DNA from: Agrococcus jejuensis
GTDB taxonomy: Bacteria > Actinomycetota > Actinomycetes > Actinomycetales > Microbacteriaceae
Reading direction: 5' to 3'
NCBI RefSeq assembly: GCF_007679035.1
Contig: NZ_VEFR01000001.1
Span: forward strand, 496,001 to 560,000
DNA: 64,000 nt
Numbering within the stretch: position 1 is the first letter of the stretch; every line of letters starts with the position of its first letter. Below are positions 1 through 8,789 of the stretch, piece by piece. The position numbers and the translations under genes were made by a program. The notes beneath the pieces are model-generated. The model was not told the origin of the DNA and searched no databases. It saw only the letters and a list, made by a program, of their open reading frames with translations.

Positions 1-639
1 ATGCTCCTCGCGGCGCCGCTCGTGCCGCTGCAGGAGGAGCGCATCGTCGAGCTGAACTTCACGTTCATCACGCAGTCGTTCGACATCAAGATGCGCATCG
101 GCCTGCTCGTGGGCGTCATCGCCTCGAGCCCCGTCTGGCTCTACAACATCCTCGCGTTCCTGCTGCCCGGCCTGCACAAGGGCGAGCGCCGCTACGTCTG
201 GGGCTTCCTCGCCTCGGCGGTGCCGCTGTTCCTCGGCGGCTGCACCATGGGCTGGCTGCTGCTGCCGCGCATCGTGCAGCTCTTCGTGGGCTTCGCACCG
301 GCCGGCACGACGTCGGTGCTGTCCGCGCAGGAGTACTTCGACTTCTCCTTCAAGCTCGTCGTGGCGATCGGCCTCGGCTTCGTCGTGCCCGTCGTGATCG
401 TCTTCCTCAACCTCGCCGGCGCCATCACGGGAGCCGCGATCCTCAAGGGATGGCGATGGTCGGTGCTCGGCATCGCGCTGTTCGCGGCGTGCGTCACGCC
501 GGCCGGTGAGCTGCTGTCGATGTTCCTCATCGCCGGGCCGATCATCGTGCTCTACTTCGCCGCCGGCGGCTTCGCCGTGCTCAACGACCGCCGCCGCGCC
601 AAGCGGCTCGCCGCCGACTCCTCGGTCGGGACCGCGTGA
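1..639 (+). CDS. tatC: Sec-independent protein translocase TatC (5' partial)
   Basis: Polytopic core of the twin-arginine translocase, which binds Tat signal peptides and exports folded proteins across the membrane. The visible 212 residues contain about five hydrophobic segments (roughly 32-55, 66-90, 118-142, 150-166, 172-192) with TatC-type loops such as LLPGLHKGERRYV and CVTPAGELLSM. TatC proteins are usually about 250 residues, so about 40 N-terminal residues lie upstream of the window; the ATG at position 1 is then internal. The stop overlaps the GTG of the helicase, which suggests cotranscription and translational coupling. Confidence 0.93.
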   Translation: MLLAAPLVPLQEERIVELNFTFITQSFDIKMRIGLLVGVIASSPVWLYNILAFLLPGLHKGERRYVWGFLASAVPLFLGGCTMGWLLLPRIVQLFVGFAPAGTTSVLSAQEYFDFSFKLVVAIGLGFVVPVVIVFLNLAGAITGAAILKGWRWSVLGIALFAACVTPAGELLSMFLIAGPIIVLYFAAGGFAVLNDRRRAKRLAADSSVGTA

Positions 640-3074
640 CGCATCCCGCCACCGAGGCCTTCGGCGCAGCGCTCCCGTTCGGCCTCGATCCCTTCCAGCG
701 CCAGGCGTGCGAGCTCGTCGAGGACGGCCGCAGCGTGCTGGTCGCGGCCCCGACGGGTGCGGGCAAGACGATCGTGGCCGAGTTCGCGATCCATCTCACG
801 CTCGCCGCCCCCACGGGACGCGTCTTCTACACGACGCCGATGAAGGCGCTGTCGAACCAGAAGTTCCGCGAGCTGCAGGCCGTCTACGGCGACGACGCGG
901 GACTGCTCACCGGCGACTCGTCGATCCGCGGCGACGCCCGCGTCGTCGTCATGACGACCGAGGTGCTGCGCAACATGCTCTACGAGGGCCGCGACCTGTC
1001 GGACCTCGAGCACGTCGTGATGGACGAGGTGCACTACCTCGCCGACCGCTTCCGCGGCGCCGTCTGGGAGGAGGTCATCATCCACCTCCCGCGCCACGTG
1101 CGCATGGTGTCGCTCTCGGCGACCGTCTCGAACGCCGAGGAGTTCGGCGACTGGCTGCAGGCCGTGCGCGGCGAGACGAGCCTCGTCGTGAGCGAGCACC
1201 GACCGGTGCCGCTCGAGGGCCACGTGCTCGTGCGCGGCTCGCTCGTCGACCTCTTCGACTCCCGCGGCGACGCCGAGCAGCATCGTCCGAGCCGCGAGCT
1301 CGTGGAGCGCACGCGCGGCAGCGACGGCTCGGCGGCGCACGGGCATCGCGACCGCGGCGGCCACAACCGGCACGTCGGTCGCGGGCAGCAGGGGCGCAAG
1401 GGACAGCGCCGCGGTGCCGTCGCGCGCGACTCGTTCTCGTGGCGCGGCGACCGACGCCCGGCGCGCGTCGATCGCAGCGCGCTCATCGAGCTGCTCGACG
1501 ACGCGTCGATGCTGCCGGCCATCTGCTTCATCTTCTCCCGCAAGGGATGCGACGCCGCCGTCGAGCAGGTGCTGCGCGGCGGCGTCTCGCTGACGACTGC
1601 GGAGGAGCGCGGCGAGATCCGCGCGCTCGTCGAGGAGCGCACGCGCCGGCTCGACGAGTCCGACCTCGCGGTGCTGGGCTTCTGGGAGTGGGTCGACGGG
1701 CTCGAGCGCGGCGTCGCCGCCCACCACGCCGGCCTCCTGCCGGTGTTCAAGGAGATCGTCGAGGAGCTCTTCCAGCGGCGGCTGCTGCGCGTCGTGTTCG
1801 CGACCGAGACGCTCGCGCTCGGCATCAACATGCCGGCCCGCACGGTCGTGCTCGAGCAGCTCGAGAAGTTCAACGGCGAGGCGCGCGTGCGCATCACGCC
1901 GGGCGAGTACACGCAGCTCACGGGCCGGGCAGGACGGCGCGGCATCGACACCGAGGGGCACTCGGTCATCGCCTGGACGGGCGAGCAGACGCCGCAGGAG
2001 ATCGCGAACCTCGCCTCCCGCCGCTCGTACCCGCTGCAGTCCAGCTTCCGCCCGACGTACAACATGGCGGTGAACCTCATCGACCGCTTCGGCGTCGCCC
2101 GCACGCGCGGCGTGCTCGAGACGTCGTTCGCGCAGTTCCAGGCCGATCGCTCGGTGGTGCAGCTCGCCCGCAAGGTCGTCGACCAGCGTGCGAGCCTCGC
2201 GGGCTACGCCGAGTCGATGACGTGCCATCTCGGCGACTTCGCCGAGTACGCGGCCCTGCGACGCGAGTCGAGCGACCTCGAGCGCGAGAGCCAGCGCAAC
2301 GGCATGAGCCACGCCGAGCGCGACGCGCTGCAGCACCGGCTGCGCGACCTGCGGGCCCTCATGCGCTCGCATCCGTGCCACGCGTGCCCCGAACGCGAGA
2401 GCCACGCCCGCTGGGGCGAGCGCTACTGGCGCCTGCGTCGCGACGTCGACAAGGCCGACCAGCAGATCTCGCGCCGTACCGGCCAGGTCGCCGAGCGCTT
2501 CGATCGCATCTGCGACGTGCTGCGCACCCTCGAGTACGTCGTGCCGGGCGACGATGGCGAGTCGAGCGTGACGGAGGCCGGCGACCGGCTGCGCCGCATC
2601 TACGGCGAGCGCGACCTGCTCGTGGCCGAGTCGCTGCGCCGCGGGCTCTGGACGCACCTCGACGCCGCCGACCTCGCCGCGCTCGTCTGCGCGCTCGTCT
2701 TCGAGCCGCGCCGTGGCGAGCAGGCCTCGGAGCGGCACCTGCCCGGCGGACCCTTCCGCGACGCGCTCGCCGCCACCACGACGCTGTGGGCCGAGCTCGA
2801 CGACCTCGAGCGCGCGAAGCGCCTGCCGGGCTCGGAGCCGCCGCAGACGGGACTGTCGGTCGCGATGCACCGGTGGGCGCGCGGCGCGCACCTCGACGTC
2901 GTGCTGCGCGACACCGACCTCGCCGCCGGCGACTTCGTGCGCTGGGTGCGGCAGACCGTCGACGTGCTCGAGCAGCTGCAGGACGTGGGCACCGCCCGCA
3001 TCCGCCGCACCGCACGCGACGCCGTCGAGCGCATCCGTCGCGGCGTCGTCGACCTGGGACAGGAGGCCTCGTGA
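636..3074 (+). CDS. helY: HelY-type Ski2-like DEVH-box RNA helicase
   Basis: ATP-dependent superfamily 2 helicase of the Ski2/Mtr4-like actinobacterial HelY group, thought to act in RNA metabolism. Walker A APTGAGKT is near residue 38, DEVH at 130-133, SAT at 161-163 and the motif VI GRAGRRG near 430. Residues about 205-275 form an Arg/Gly/His-rich linker between the RecA-like domains. At 812 residues it is somewhat shorter than typical HelY. GTG start overlaps the tatC stop (GTGA), and its own stop overlaps the next start, so it sits in a tight operon with protein-export and lipoprotein genes. Confidence 0.9.
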   Translation: MTHPATEAFGAALPFGLDPFQRQACELVEDGRSVLVAAPTGAGKTIVAEFAIHLTLAAPTGRVFYTTPMKALSNQKFRELQAVYGDDAGLLTGDSSIRGDARVVVMTTEVLRNMLYEGRDLSDLEHVVMDEVHYLADRFRGAVWEEVIIHLPRHVRMVSLSATVSNAEEFGDWLQAVRGETSLVVSEHRPVPLEGHVLVRGSLVDLFDSRGDAEQHRPSRELVERTRGSDGSAAHGHRDRGGHNRHVGRGQQGRKGQRRGAVARDSFSWRGDRRPARVDRSALIELLDDASMLPAICFIFSRKGCDAAVEQVLRGGVSLTTAEERGEIRALVEERTRRLDESDLAVLGFWEWVDGLERGVAAHHAGLLPVFKEIVEELFQRRLLRVVFATETLALGINMPARTVVLEQLEKFNGEARVRITPGEYTQLTGRAGRRGIDTEGHSVIAWTGEQTPQEIANLASRRSYPLQSSFRPTYNMAVNLIDRFGVARTRGVLETSFAQFQADRSVVQLARKVVDQRASLAGYAESMTCHLGDFAEYAALRRESSDLERESQRNGMSHAERDALQHRLRDLRALMRSHPCHACPERESHARWGERYWRLRRDVDKADQQISRRTGQVAERFDRICDVLRTLEYVVPGDDGESSVTEAGDRLRRIYGERDLLVAESLRRGLWTHLDAADLAALVCALVFEPRRGEQASERHLPGGPFRDALAATTTLWAELDDLERAKRLPGSEPPQTGLSVAMHRWARGAHLDVVLRDTDLAAGDFVRWVRQTVDVLEQLQDVGTARIRRTARDAVERIRRGVVDLGQEAS

Positions 3075-4624
3075 CCGTGACGAAGCCGCGGCCGCTGCGC
3101 CTGCGCGCCCCGCTGCCCGCATGGGGCTCGGTGCTCTCCGCCCTCGGCGGCGCCGCGCTGCTCGTGCTGTCGTTCCAGCCGTTCGACTGGTGGCCGCTCG
3201 TGCTGCCCGGCGTCGCGCTGTCGCTCGTCGCGCTGCGCGGCCGCCGCATGTCGGCGGCGTTCGGCATCGGCGCGCTCACGGGCGGTGCGTTCTTCGCCGT
3301 GCACATCCAATGGATCACCGTCTACCTCGGGCCGTTGCCGCTCGTGGGCCTGACGGGGCTCATGGCGCTGTGGTGGGGGCTCGGCGGCATGCTGCTGACG
3401 CTCACCTGGCGCCTGGGGGAGCGGATGCGCGGCCCGTGGGCCCGGCTGGTGGCCGTGCCCGCGCTGCTCGCGGGCGTGTGGATGCTGCGCGAGTCGCTGT
3501 CGTCGACCGTGCCGTGGGGCGGGTTCTCGTGGGGCCGCCTCGCGTACTCGCAGGCCGCGAGCCCGCTCGGCGACACGTCGTCGTGGGTCGGCGCATCGGG
3601 ACTGTCGTTCCTGCTCGCCTTCGTCGCCGGCGTCGTGGCCTGCCTCGTGCTCGCGCGCGGCATGCTCGTGCGCCGTCGCGTCGTCGTCGGCACGGCGGTG
3701 GTCGTCGCGCTCGTCGCGATCCCGGCCTTCCCCGTCGTCGAGAGCGGCACGGTGCGCGTCGGAGCCGTGCAGGGCGACAGCGAGGCCGGGCTGCTCGCGC
3801 AGTACACGCCCGGCGAGATCCTGCAGCAGCACGCCGACGCGACCGCGCTGCTCGACGGCGAGCAGATGGACCTGCTCGTGTGGCCTGAGAACGCAGGCGA
3901 GCAGCAGCCGCAGGACTCCGTCGCGGCGTCGCGCATCATCGACGACGTGCAGCGGATGGTGGATGCGCCGATCGTGCTGGGCGCCGTCACGTACGAGCAG
4001 GACGGCGACGAGGTCCGCTCGTACAACTCCCTGCTGCTGTGGGACGAGGGCGTGCAGGCCGAGTACCACAAGCGCCACCCGGTGCCCTTCGCCGAGTACC
4101 TGCCGGAGCGCGACTTCTTCGGCCCCATCCTCGACGCCCTCGGCTTCCTCGAGCTCATCCCGCGGGACTACTCCCTCGACCCCACGAGCGAGAACGCCTT
4201 CGAGATCGACGACGTCGCGTACGGCCTCGCGATCTGCTTCGACATCATCGACGACGGCCTCGTGCGCGAGATGGTGGCCGACCACGGCGCCCAGATCATC
4301 CTGGCGCCCACGAACAACGCCGACTTCGGCGAGGGATCGTGGGAGAACGTGCAGCAGCTCGCGATCGCGCAGCTGCGGGCGCAGGAGGCGGGTCGAGCGC
4401 TCGTCAACGTGTCGACCGTCGGCACGAGCGCCATGGTGCTGCCGGACGGCACCATGGTGGATAGGCTGCCGCAGTACGAGCCAGGAGCCATGATCGAGAC
4501 CTTGCCGCTCAGCGACACCGTGACGCCGGCGATGGCCGCGGGTGCGTGGATCGAGCGCGCGATCGCGATCGCGACGCTCGCGGCGCTGCTGGCTCTCGCC
4601 CTCGTGAGGAGACGACGTGCCTAG
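3071..4624 (+). CDS. lnt: Apolipoprotein N-acyltransferase Lnt
   Basis: Membrane enzyme that transfers an acyl chain to the free N-terminal amine of diacylglyceryl-lipoproteins. The N-terminal ~225 residues are polytopic; the extracytoplasmic nitrilase-like domain carries the catalytic triad as Glu in WPENA (about 272), Lys in YHKRHPVPFAEY (about 333) and Cys in LAICFDI (about 389); a last TM segment follows. 517 residues is normal. GTG at 3071 overlaps the helicase TGA, and the 3' end overlaps the mannosyltransferase by 8 nt. In mycobacteria Lnt and Ppm are fused in one protein; here they are separate neighbours. The window encodes several lipoproteins that could be substrates. Confidence 0.93.
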   Translation: MTVTKPRPLRLRAPLPAWGSVLSALGGAALLVLSFQPFDWWPLVLPGVALSLVALRGRRMSAAFGIGALTGGAFFAVHIQWITVYLGPLPLVGLTGLMALWWGLGGMLLTLTWRLGERMRGPWARLVAVPALLAGVWMLRESLSSTVPWGGFSWGRLAYSQAASPLGDTSSWVGASGLSFLLAFVAGVVACLVLARGMLVRRRVVVGTAVVVALVAIPAFPVVESGTVRVGAVQGDSEAGLLAQYTPGEILQQHADATALLDGEQMDLLVWPENAGEQQPQDSVAASRIIDDVQRMVDAPIVLGAVTYEQDGDEVRSYNSLLLWDEGVQAEYHKRHPVPFAEYLPERDFFGPILDALGFLELIPRDYSLDPTSENAFEIDDVAYGLAICFDIIDDGLVREMVADHGAQIILAPTNNADFGEGSWENVQQLAIAQLRAQEAGRALVNVSTVGTSAMVLPDGTMVDRLPQYEPGAMIETLPLSDTVTPAMAAGAWIERAIAIATLAALLALALVRRRRA

Positions 4625-5345
4625 TGCCCTCGTGGTCGTGCCCACCTACGACGAGGTCGACAGCCTCGAGCGCACCATCGGCAGGCTGCGCCAGTCGGTG
4701 CCGCACGCGAGCGTGCTCATCGTCGACGACTCGAGCCCCGACGGCACGGGCGACCTCGCCGACCGTCTCGCCGCGGAGGACTCGGGCATCGAGGTGCTGC
4801 ATCGCACCGAGCGCGGCTACGGCTCGGCGGTGCGCGAGGGCTTCCGCCGCGGCATCGCCGCTGGCGTCGACGCCATCGCCGTCATCGATGCCGACGGCTC
4901 GTACGACGTGACGCTGCTGGGCGAGATGCTCGAGGCCGTCGGCGAGGACGTCGACCTCGTGATCGCGTCGCGCTGGGTGCCCGGCGGCGACGTGCGTGCC
5001 ATGGCGGGTCGTCGACGCGTGCTGTCGCGGGTCGGCAACCGCTACGCGCGCGCCGTGCTCGGCACCGACGTGCAGGACCTCACGTCGGCGTTCCGCGTCT
5101 ACTCCACGCGGGTGCTGCGCCGCATGCCGCTCGACCGCATGCGCTCGGACTCGATCGCGTTCCAGATCGAGCTCGCCGTGCGCGTCGCGCAGGCCGGCGG
5201 TCGCATCGTCGAGATGCCGGTGCAGTTCACCGAGCGCGCCGTCGGCGTCTCGAAGACGAACGTGGCCATGGCCCTCGGCACGCTGCGCCGCGTGACCCAG
5301 TGGGGCGTGCACGGCATCCGCGCGCGTCCGCGCACCAAGCCGTAG
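4617..5345 (+). CDS. ppm: Polyprenol monophosphomannose synthase (GT2)
   Basis: Family 2 glycosyltransferase of the dolichol-phosphate mannose synthase type; it would transfer mannose from GDP-mannose to polyprenyl phosphate, giving the donor for lipoglycan and protein mannosylation. The N-terminal VVVPTYDE and VDDSSPDGT motifs, the DADGS metal-binding motif near residue 91 and SRWVPGG are visible in a 242-residue soluble protein, as in actinobacterial Ppm catalytic domains. GTG start lies within the last codons of lnt, so translation is probably coupled. Confidence 0.88.
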   Translation: MPSALVVVPTYDEVDSLERTIGRLRQSVPHASVLIVDDSSPDGTGDLADRLAAEDSGIEVLHRTERGYGSAVREGFRRGIAAGVDAIAVIDADGSYDVTLLGEMLEAVGEDVDLVIASRWVPGGDVRAMAGRRRVLSRVGNRYARAVLGTDVQDLTSAFRVYSTRVLRRMPLDRMRSDSIAFQIELAVRVAQAGGRIVEMPVQFTERAVGVSKTNVAMALGTLRRVTQWGVHGIRARPRTKP

Positions 5346-5398
5346 CGATCCCCACCGCACGGCCCGCCCTCCGTCGAGGCCGTGACGACGGACGCGCG

Positions 5399-6139
5399 TC
5401 AGCGCAGCGTCGCCAGCGCGAGGTCGGCGCGGTCGGTGACGATGCCGTCGACGCCGAGCGTCACGAGCCTGCGCATGTCGTCGGGGTCGTTCACCGTCCA
5501 CACGTGGACCTCGACGCCGGCCGCATGGAAGGCGTCGATCGAGGCCCGGTCGACGATGCGGATGCGACCGAGCCGCTCGGGTACCTGCACGGCCGGGATC
5601 CCCGCGAGGATGCGCGCGAGCGCCGTCCGACGGCGCAGGCGCACGGCCACGAGCGCGCGCGCCATGACGCCGCGCGAGGCGCTCGTCGCGACGCCGGGGA
5701 GCGCCGCGACGGCCCGCGCGCGCGTCGCGTCGTCGAACGAGGTCACGAGGACGCGTCCCTCGGCGCCGGCCTCCAGGATCGCCCGCGCGGCGGGCTCCAC
5801 GGCCGCCGGCACCTTGAGGTCGAGGTTCCACCGCGCCTCGGGCAGCGCGTCGAGCGCCTCGGCGAGGGTCGGCACGCCGTGCCCGCCCCCGAGGTCGAGC
5901 GACTGCAGCGCCTGCGCCGACGACGCGTCGACGCGCGTCGCATCCTGCGACACCCGCTCGAACGTGGCGTCGTGCGCGAGCATGGCGACGCCGTCGGCGC
6001 TGACCCGAACGTCGGACTCGACGTGGGTGGCGCCGACGGCGACGGCCGCGCGGAACGCGGCGAGCGTGTTCTCGGGAGCCTCGGTCGCCAGCCCGCGGTG
6101 GGCGAGGATGCGCGGCCGAGGCCCCTCGAGGAAGGTCAC
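5399..6139 (-). CDS. Glycerophosphodiester phosphodiesterase
   Basis: GDPD-family hydrolase expected to cleave glycerophosphodiesters to glycerol-3-phosphate and an alcohol. N-terminal LAHRGLATEAPENT gives the catalytic His and metal ligands, HVESDVR follows near residue 40, and DLKVP and WTVND occur later, as in the TIM-barrel family. 246 residues is normal; there is no signal peptide, so it is probably cytosolic. GTG at 6139 overlaps the SPFH stop by 4 nt, so it is read after that gene. Its 3' end converges on the ppm gene with about 50 nt between. Confidence 0.88.
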   Translation of the reverse strand: MTFLEGPRPRILAHRGLATEAPENTLAAFRAAVAVGATHVESDVRVSADGVAMLAHDATFERVSQDATRVDASSAQALQSLDLGGGHGVPTLAEALDALPEARWNLDLKVPAAVEPAARAILEAGAEGRVLVTSFDDATRARAVAALPGVATSASRGVMARALVAVRLRRRTALARILAGIPAVQVPERLGRIRIVDRASIDAFHAAGVEVHVWTVNDPDDMRRLVTLGVDGIVTDRADLALATLR

Positions 6140-7377
6140 TGCTGGGGCGGCTGCGGCGTCGACGGCGGCTGGGGAGCCGGGGGCTGCGGCGCGGTGCCGG
6201 GCACCTCCTGCTCGGCCTCGCGCACCGAGTCGAGCGCGTCCTCGAGGCCCACGCCGGGCGTCTCGTCGGCGATCGACGTGCCCGACGAGATCGTCGGCGT
6301 CTCGCCGGCACCCTGCGGGTCGATGCCAGAGTCCTGCAGCGTCTCGGCGATCGACGGCACGGAGACGTCGCTCACCGAGTCGGGCTCGAAGGTCTCGTCG
6401 AGGATCGACGGGCCCTGGTTGTCGGAGAACGACTTGGTGGCCTTGAACGGCACCTCCGCCTTGCCCTCGAAGAATCCCTTGCCGATCTCCTGCAGCGCAT
6501 CCGTGAGCTCCGACGGGATGATCCACAGCTTGTTCGCGTCGCCCTCGGCCAGCTTCGGCAGGGTCTGCAGGTACTGGTAGGCCAGCAGCTTGTTGTCGGC
6601 GTCGCCGGCGTGGATGGCAGCGAAGACGCGCTCGATGGCCTCGGACTCACCCTTGGCGAGCACGACCTGCGCCTCGGCGTCACCCTTGGCGCGAAGCACC
6701 TGCGACTTGGCGTCACCCTCTGCACGGAGGATCGTCGACTGGCGCTGACCCTCGGCCTCGAGGATCTGCGACTGCTTGAGACCCTCTGCCGTGAGGATGG
6801 AGGCGCGACGCTCGCGCTCGGCGCGCATCTGCTTCTCCATCGGCTCGAGGATCGACTGGGGCGGGTCGATCGACTTCAGCTCGACGCGGGTCACCTTGAT
6901 GCCCCACTTGCCGGTGGCCTGGTCGAGCACGGCGCGCAGCTGCGAGTTGATGACGTCGCGGCTCGTGAGCGCCTCCTCGAGGTTCATCGAGCCGACCACG
7001 TTGCGGAGCGTCGTCGCCGTGAGCTGCTCGACTGCCGAGAGGTAGTCGGCGATCTCGTACGTCGCCGAGCGCGGGTCGTTGACCTGGAAGTAGACGACGG
7101 TGTCCATCGCGACGTTCAGGTTGTCCTCGGTGATCACCGAGAGCGGCGGGAACGTGCGCACCTGCTCGCGCATGTCGACGCTGTAGGCGAGTCGGTCGAT
7201 GACCGGCACGAGGATGTTGAGGCCGGGGCCGAGCACGCGGTGGAAGCGGCCGAGGCGCTCCACGATGCCGGTGAATCCCTGCTTGACGATGCGGATCGAC
7301 CTGGCGATGATCACGACGGCGACGATCAGGACGATCGCGACGATGATCAGCAGCAGGACTGGGCCGAAGAGGTCCAT
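6136..7377 (-). CDS. SPFH/band-7 (stomatin-like) membrane protein
   Basis: Membrane-anchored SPFH protein of the QmcA/stomatin-like group, which forms oligomeric cages or scaffolds at membranes, often with NfeD. Residues 5-25 are one TM helix, 27 to about 190 the SPFH domain, about 190-265 a coiled coil with repeated LRAEGDAKSQ-like segments, and the last 20 residues are a Pro/Gln tail. AGGAG lies 9 nt before ATG. The adjacent upstream NfeD gene supports the assignment, since SPFH-NfeD pairs are common. The exact client of the pair cannot be read from sequence. Confidence 0.92.
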   Translation of the reverse strand: MDLFGPVLLLIIVAIVLIVAVVIIARSIRIVKQGFTGIVERLGRFHRVLGPGLNILVPVIDRLAYSVDMREQVRTFPPLSVITEDNLNVAMDTVVYFQVNDPRSATYEIADYLSAVEQLTATTLRNVVGSMNLEEALTSRDVINSQLRAVLDQATGKWGIKVTRVELKSIDPPQSILEPMEKQMRAERERRASILTAEGLKQSQILEAEGQRQSTILRAEGDAKSQVLRAKGDAEAQVVLAKGESEAIERVFAAIHAGDADNKLLAYQYLQTLPKLAEGDANKLWIIPSELTDALQEIGKGFFEGKAEVPFKATKSFSDNQGPSILDETFEPDSVSDVSVPSIAETLQDSGIDPQGAGETPTISSGTSIADETPGVGLEDALDSVREAEQEVPGTAPQPPAPQPPSTPQPPQQ

Positions 7378-7429
7378 GTCTCGGTGCTCCTAGCTTCTCG
7401 GTGTGTGGTTCTCGGGTGTCTGGGGGCCG

Positions 7430-7888
7430 TCAGCGCTCGGCGGGCACGACGACGACGCTCGCGCCGTCGACGGCGGTGACGACGACGCGCTCGCCGACGT
7501 CGAGGTCGCGCGGGCGCGTGACGGGGGAGAGGCGTGCCGTCCAGGTCTCGCCGTTCACGAGCGTGACCTCGCCCACGAGGCGCACGAACTGCTTCGTGAC
7601 CTCGCCGCCGAGGCCCGCGATGGCGTCGACGTTCGTGCGGGCGCCCTGCCCGGATCGGTGCAGGCGCTCGAGCAGCGATGGGCGCACCAGGAAGAGCAGC
7701 AGCGCAGCGGCGACGGCGGCGATGATCACCTGGGCCCAGATGGGCAGCCCGGTGAGGCTCGCGACGAGGCCGACGAGCGACCCGGCGCCGAGCATGAGGA
7801 AGGTGAGCTCGAGCGTGATGAGCTCGATCACGAGGCAGATCAGGGCGATCGCGAGCCAGCCGACCCACGCCCACATCCAGATGTCCAT
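7430..7888 (-). CDS. NfeD-family membrane protein
   Basis: Short NfeD1b-like protein of 152 residues: three hydrophobic segments in the first ~75 residues followed by a small beta-rich domain (about 90-150, GEVTLVNGETWTARL) resembling the OB-fold that pairs with SPFH proteins. ATG at 7888 has GAGGAGG just upstream. It is 52 nt upstream of the SPFH gene on the same strand; the two probably make one complex in membrane quality control (family knowledge). It lacks the ClpP-like protease domain of long NfeD. Confidence 0.85.
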   Translation of the reverse strand: MDIWMWAWVGWLAIALICLVIELITLELTFLMLGAGSLVGLVASLTGLPIWAQVIIAAVAAALLLFLVRPSLLERLHRSGQGARTNVDAIAGLGGEVTKQFVRLVGEVTLVNGETWTARLSPVTRPRDLDVGERVVVTAVDGASVVVVPAER

Positions 7889-8024
7889 CCACCCTCCTCT
7901 GCACCCATCGTAGTCAGCGAGACCCGTCGCTCCCTGGGTGCGTTCGGAGGCTTCGGCGCTGCGACGATGCATGTGCCCGACGTGCCCCGAAGGTAGGGTC
8001 GAAGGTCGAGAAGAAGGAGCACTC

Positions 8025-8789
8025 GTGGACAACCCGCTGCAGCCGGCATCGCTGGCTGGCAAGGCCGCGCTCGTCACCGGATCGAGCCGCGGCATCGGTG
8101 CCGCGACGGTCGGCTACCTCGCCGGTGCCGGAGCCGACGTCGTCGTGAACTACCGCAACAAGGCGCCGCGTGCCGAGAAGGTCGCCGCGGCTGCGCGCGA
8201 GGCGGGCGTGCAGGCGCTCGTCGTGCAGGCCGACCTCACGGAGGCCGCGAGCGTCGAGGCGATGTTCCAGGCCGCGAAGGACGCCTTCGGCGGCCTCGAC
8301 GTGCTCGTAATGAACGCCTCCGGCGGCATGGAGGCGGGCCTCGGGGAGGACTACGCCATGCGGCTCAACCGCGACGCGCAGGTCGCCCTGCTCGACGCCG
8401 CGGTGCCCGTGCTGCGCGAGGGCGCGCGCGTCGTCTTCGTGACGAGCCACCAGGCGCACTTCATCCGCACGGTGCCGACGATGCCCGAGTACGAGGCCGT
8501 CGCGCTCTCGAAGCGTGCGGGCGAGGACGCGCTGCGCGACCGCATCGTCGAGCTGCAGGCGCGCGGCATCGAGTTCGTCGTCGTGTCTGGCGACATGATC
8601 GAGGGCACCATCACGGCGACGCTGCTCGAGCGCGCCAACCCCGGCGCCATCGCCGGTCGTCGCGAGGACGCCGGTCGCCTCTACGACGTCGACGAGTTCG
8701 CCGCCGAGGTCGCGCAGGCCGTCGTCGATCCCGTGCCGCACGACCACACGCGCCTCGTGGGCGACGTCTCCGGATTCCAGGGCCGCTGA
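8025..8789 (+). CDS. Short-chain dehydrogenase/reductase with atypical active site
   Basis: SDR-fold protein of 254 residues with an intact nucleotide-binding motif TGSSRGIG (18-25) and a Ser at 141 in the usual catalytic position. The canonical Tyr-x3-Lys is missing: the segment reads YEAVALSK with Lys163, so the residue four before Lys is Val159, and Tyr156 is displaced by three. The NNAG motif is also changed to NASGG. It may be a divergent dehydrogenase using another acid or a non-catalytic cofactor binder. GTG with AGAAGGAG upstream; the stop overlaps the peptidase start (TGATG). Confidence 0.85.
   Translation: MDNPLQPASLAGKAALVTGSSRGIGAATVGYLAGAGADVVVNYRNKAPRAEKVAAAAREAGVQALVVQADLTEAASVEAMFQAAKDAFGGLDVLVMNASGGMEAGLGEDYAMRLNRDAQVALLDAAVPVLREGARVVFVTSHQAHFIRTVPTMPEYEAVALSKRAGEDALRDRIVELQARGIEFVVVSGDMIEGTITATLLERANPGAIAGRREDAGRLYDVDEFAAEVAQAVVDPVPHDHTRLVGDVSGFQGR

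Noticed and set aside
1-3. ATG at the window start as the true tatC start
   Set aside because: The protein would lack the first TM segment; the coincidence of ATG with the window edge is not evidence of a start.
506-3070. Very long open frames overlapping the helicase gene on both strands
   Set aside because: Arg/Ala-rich products, no domain motifs and wrong codon-position GC; they are shadows created by high GC content.
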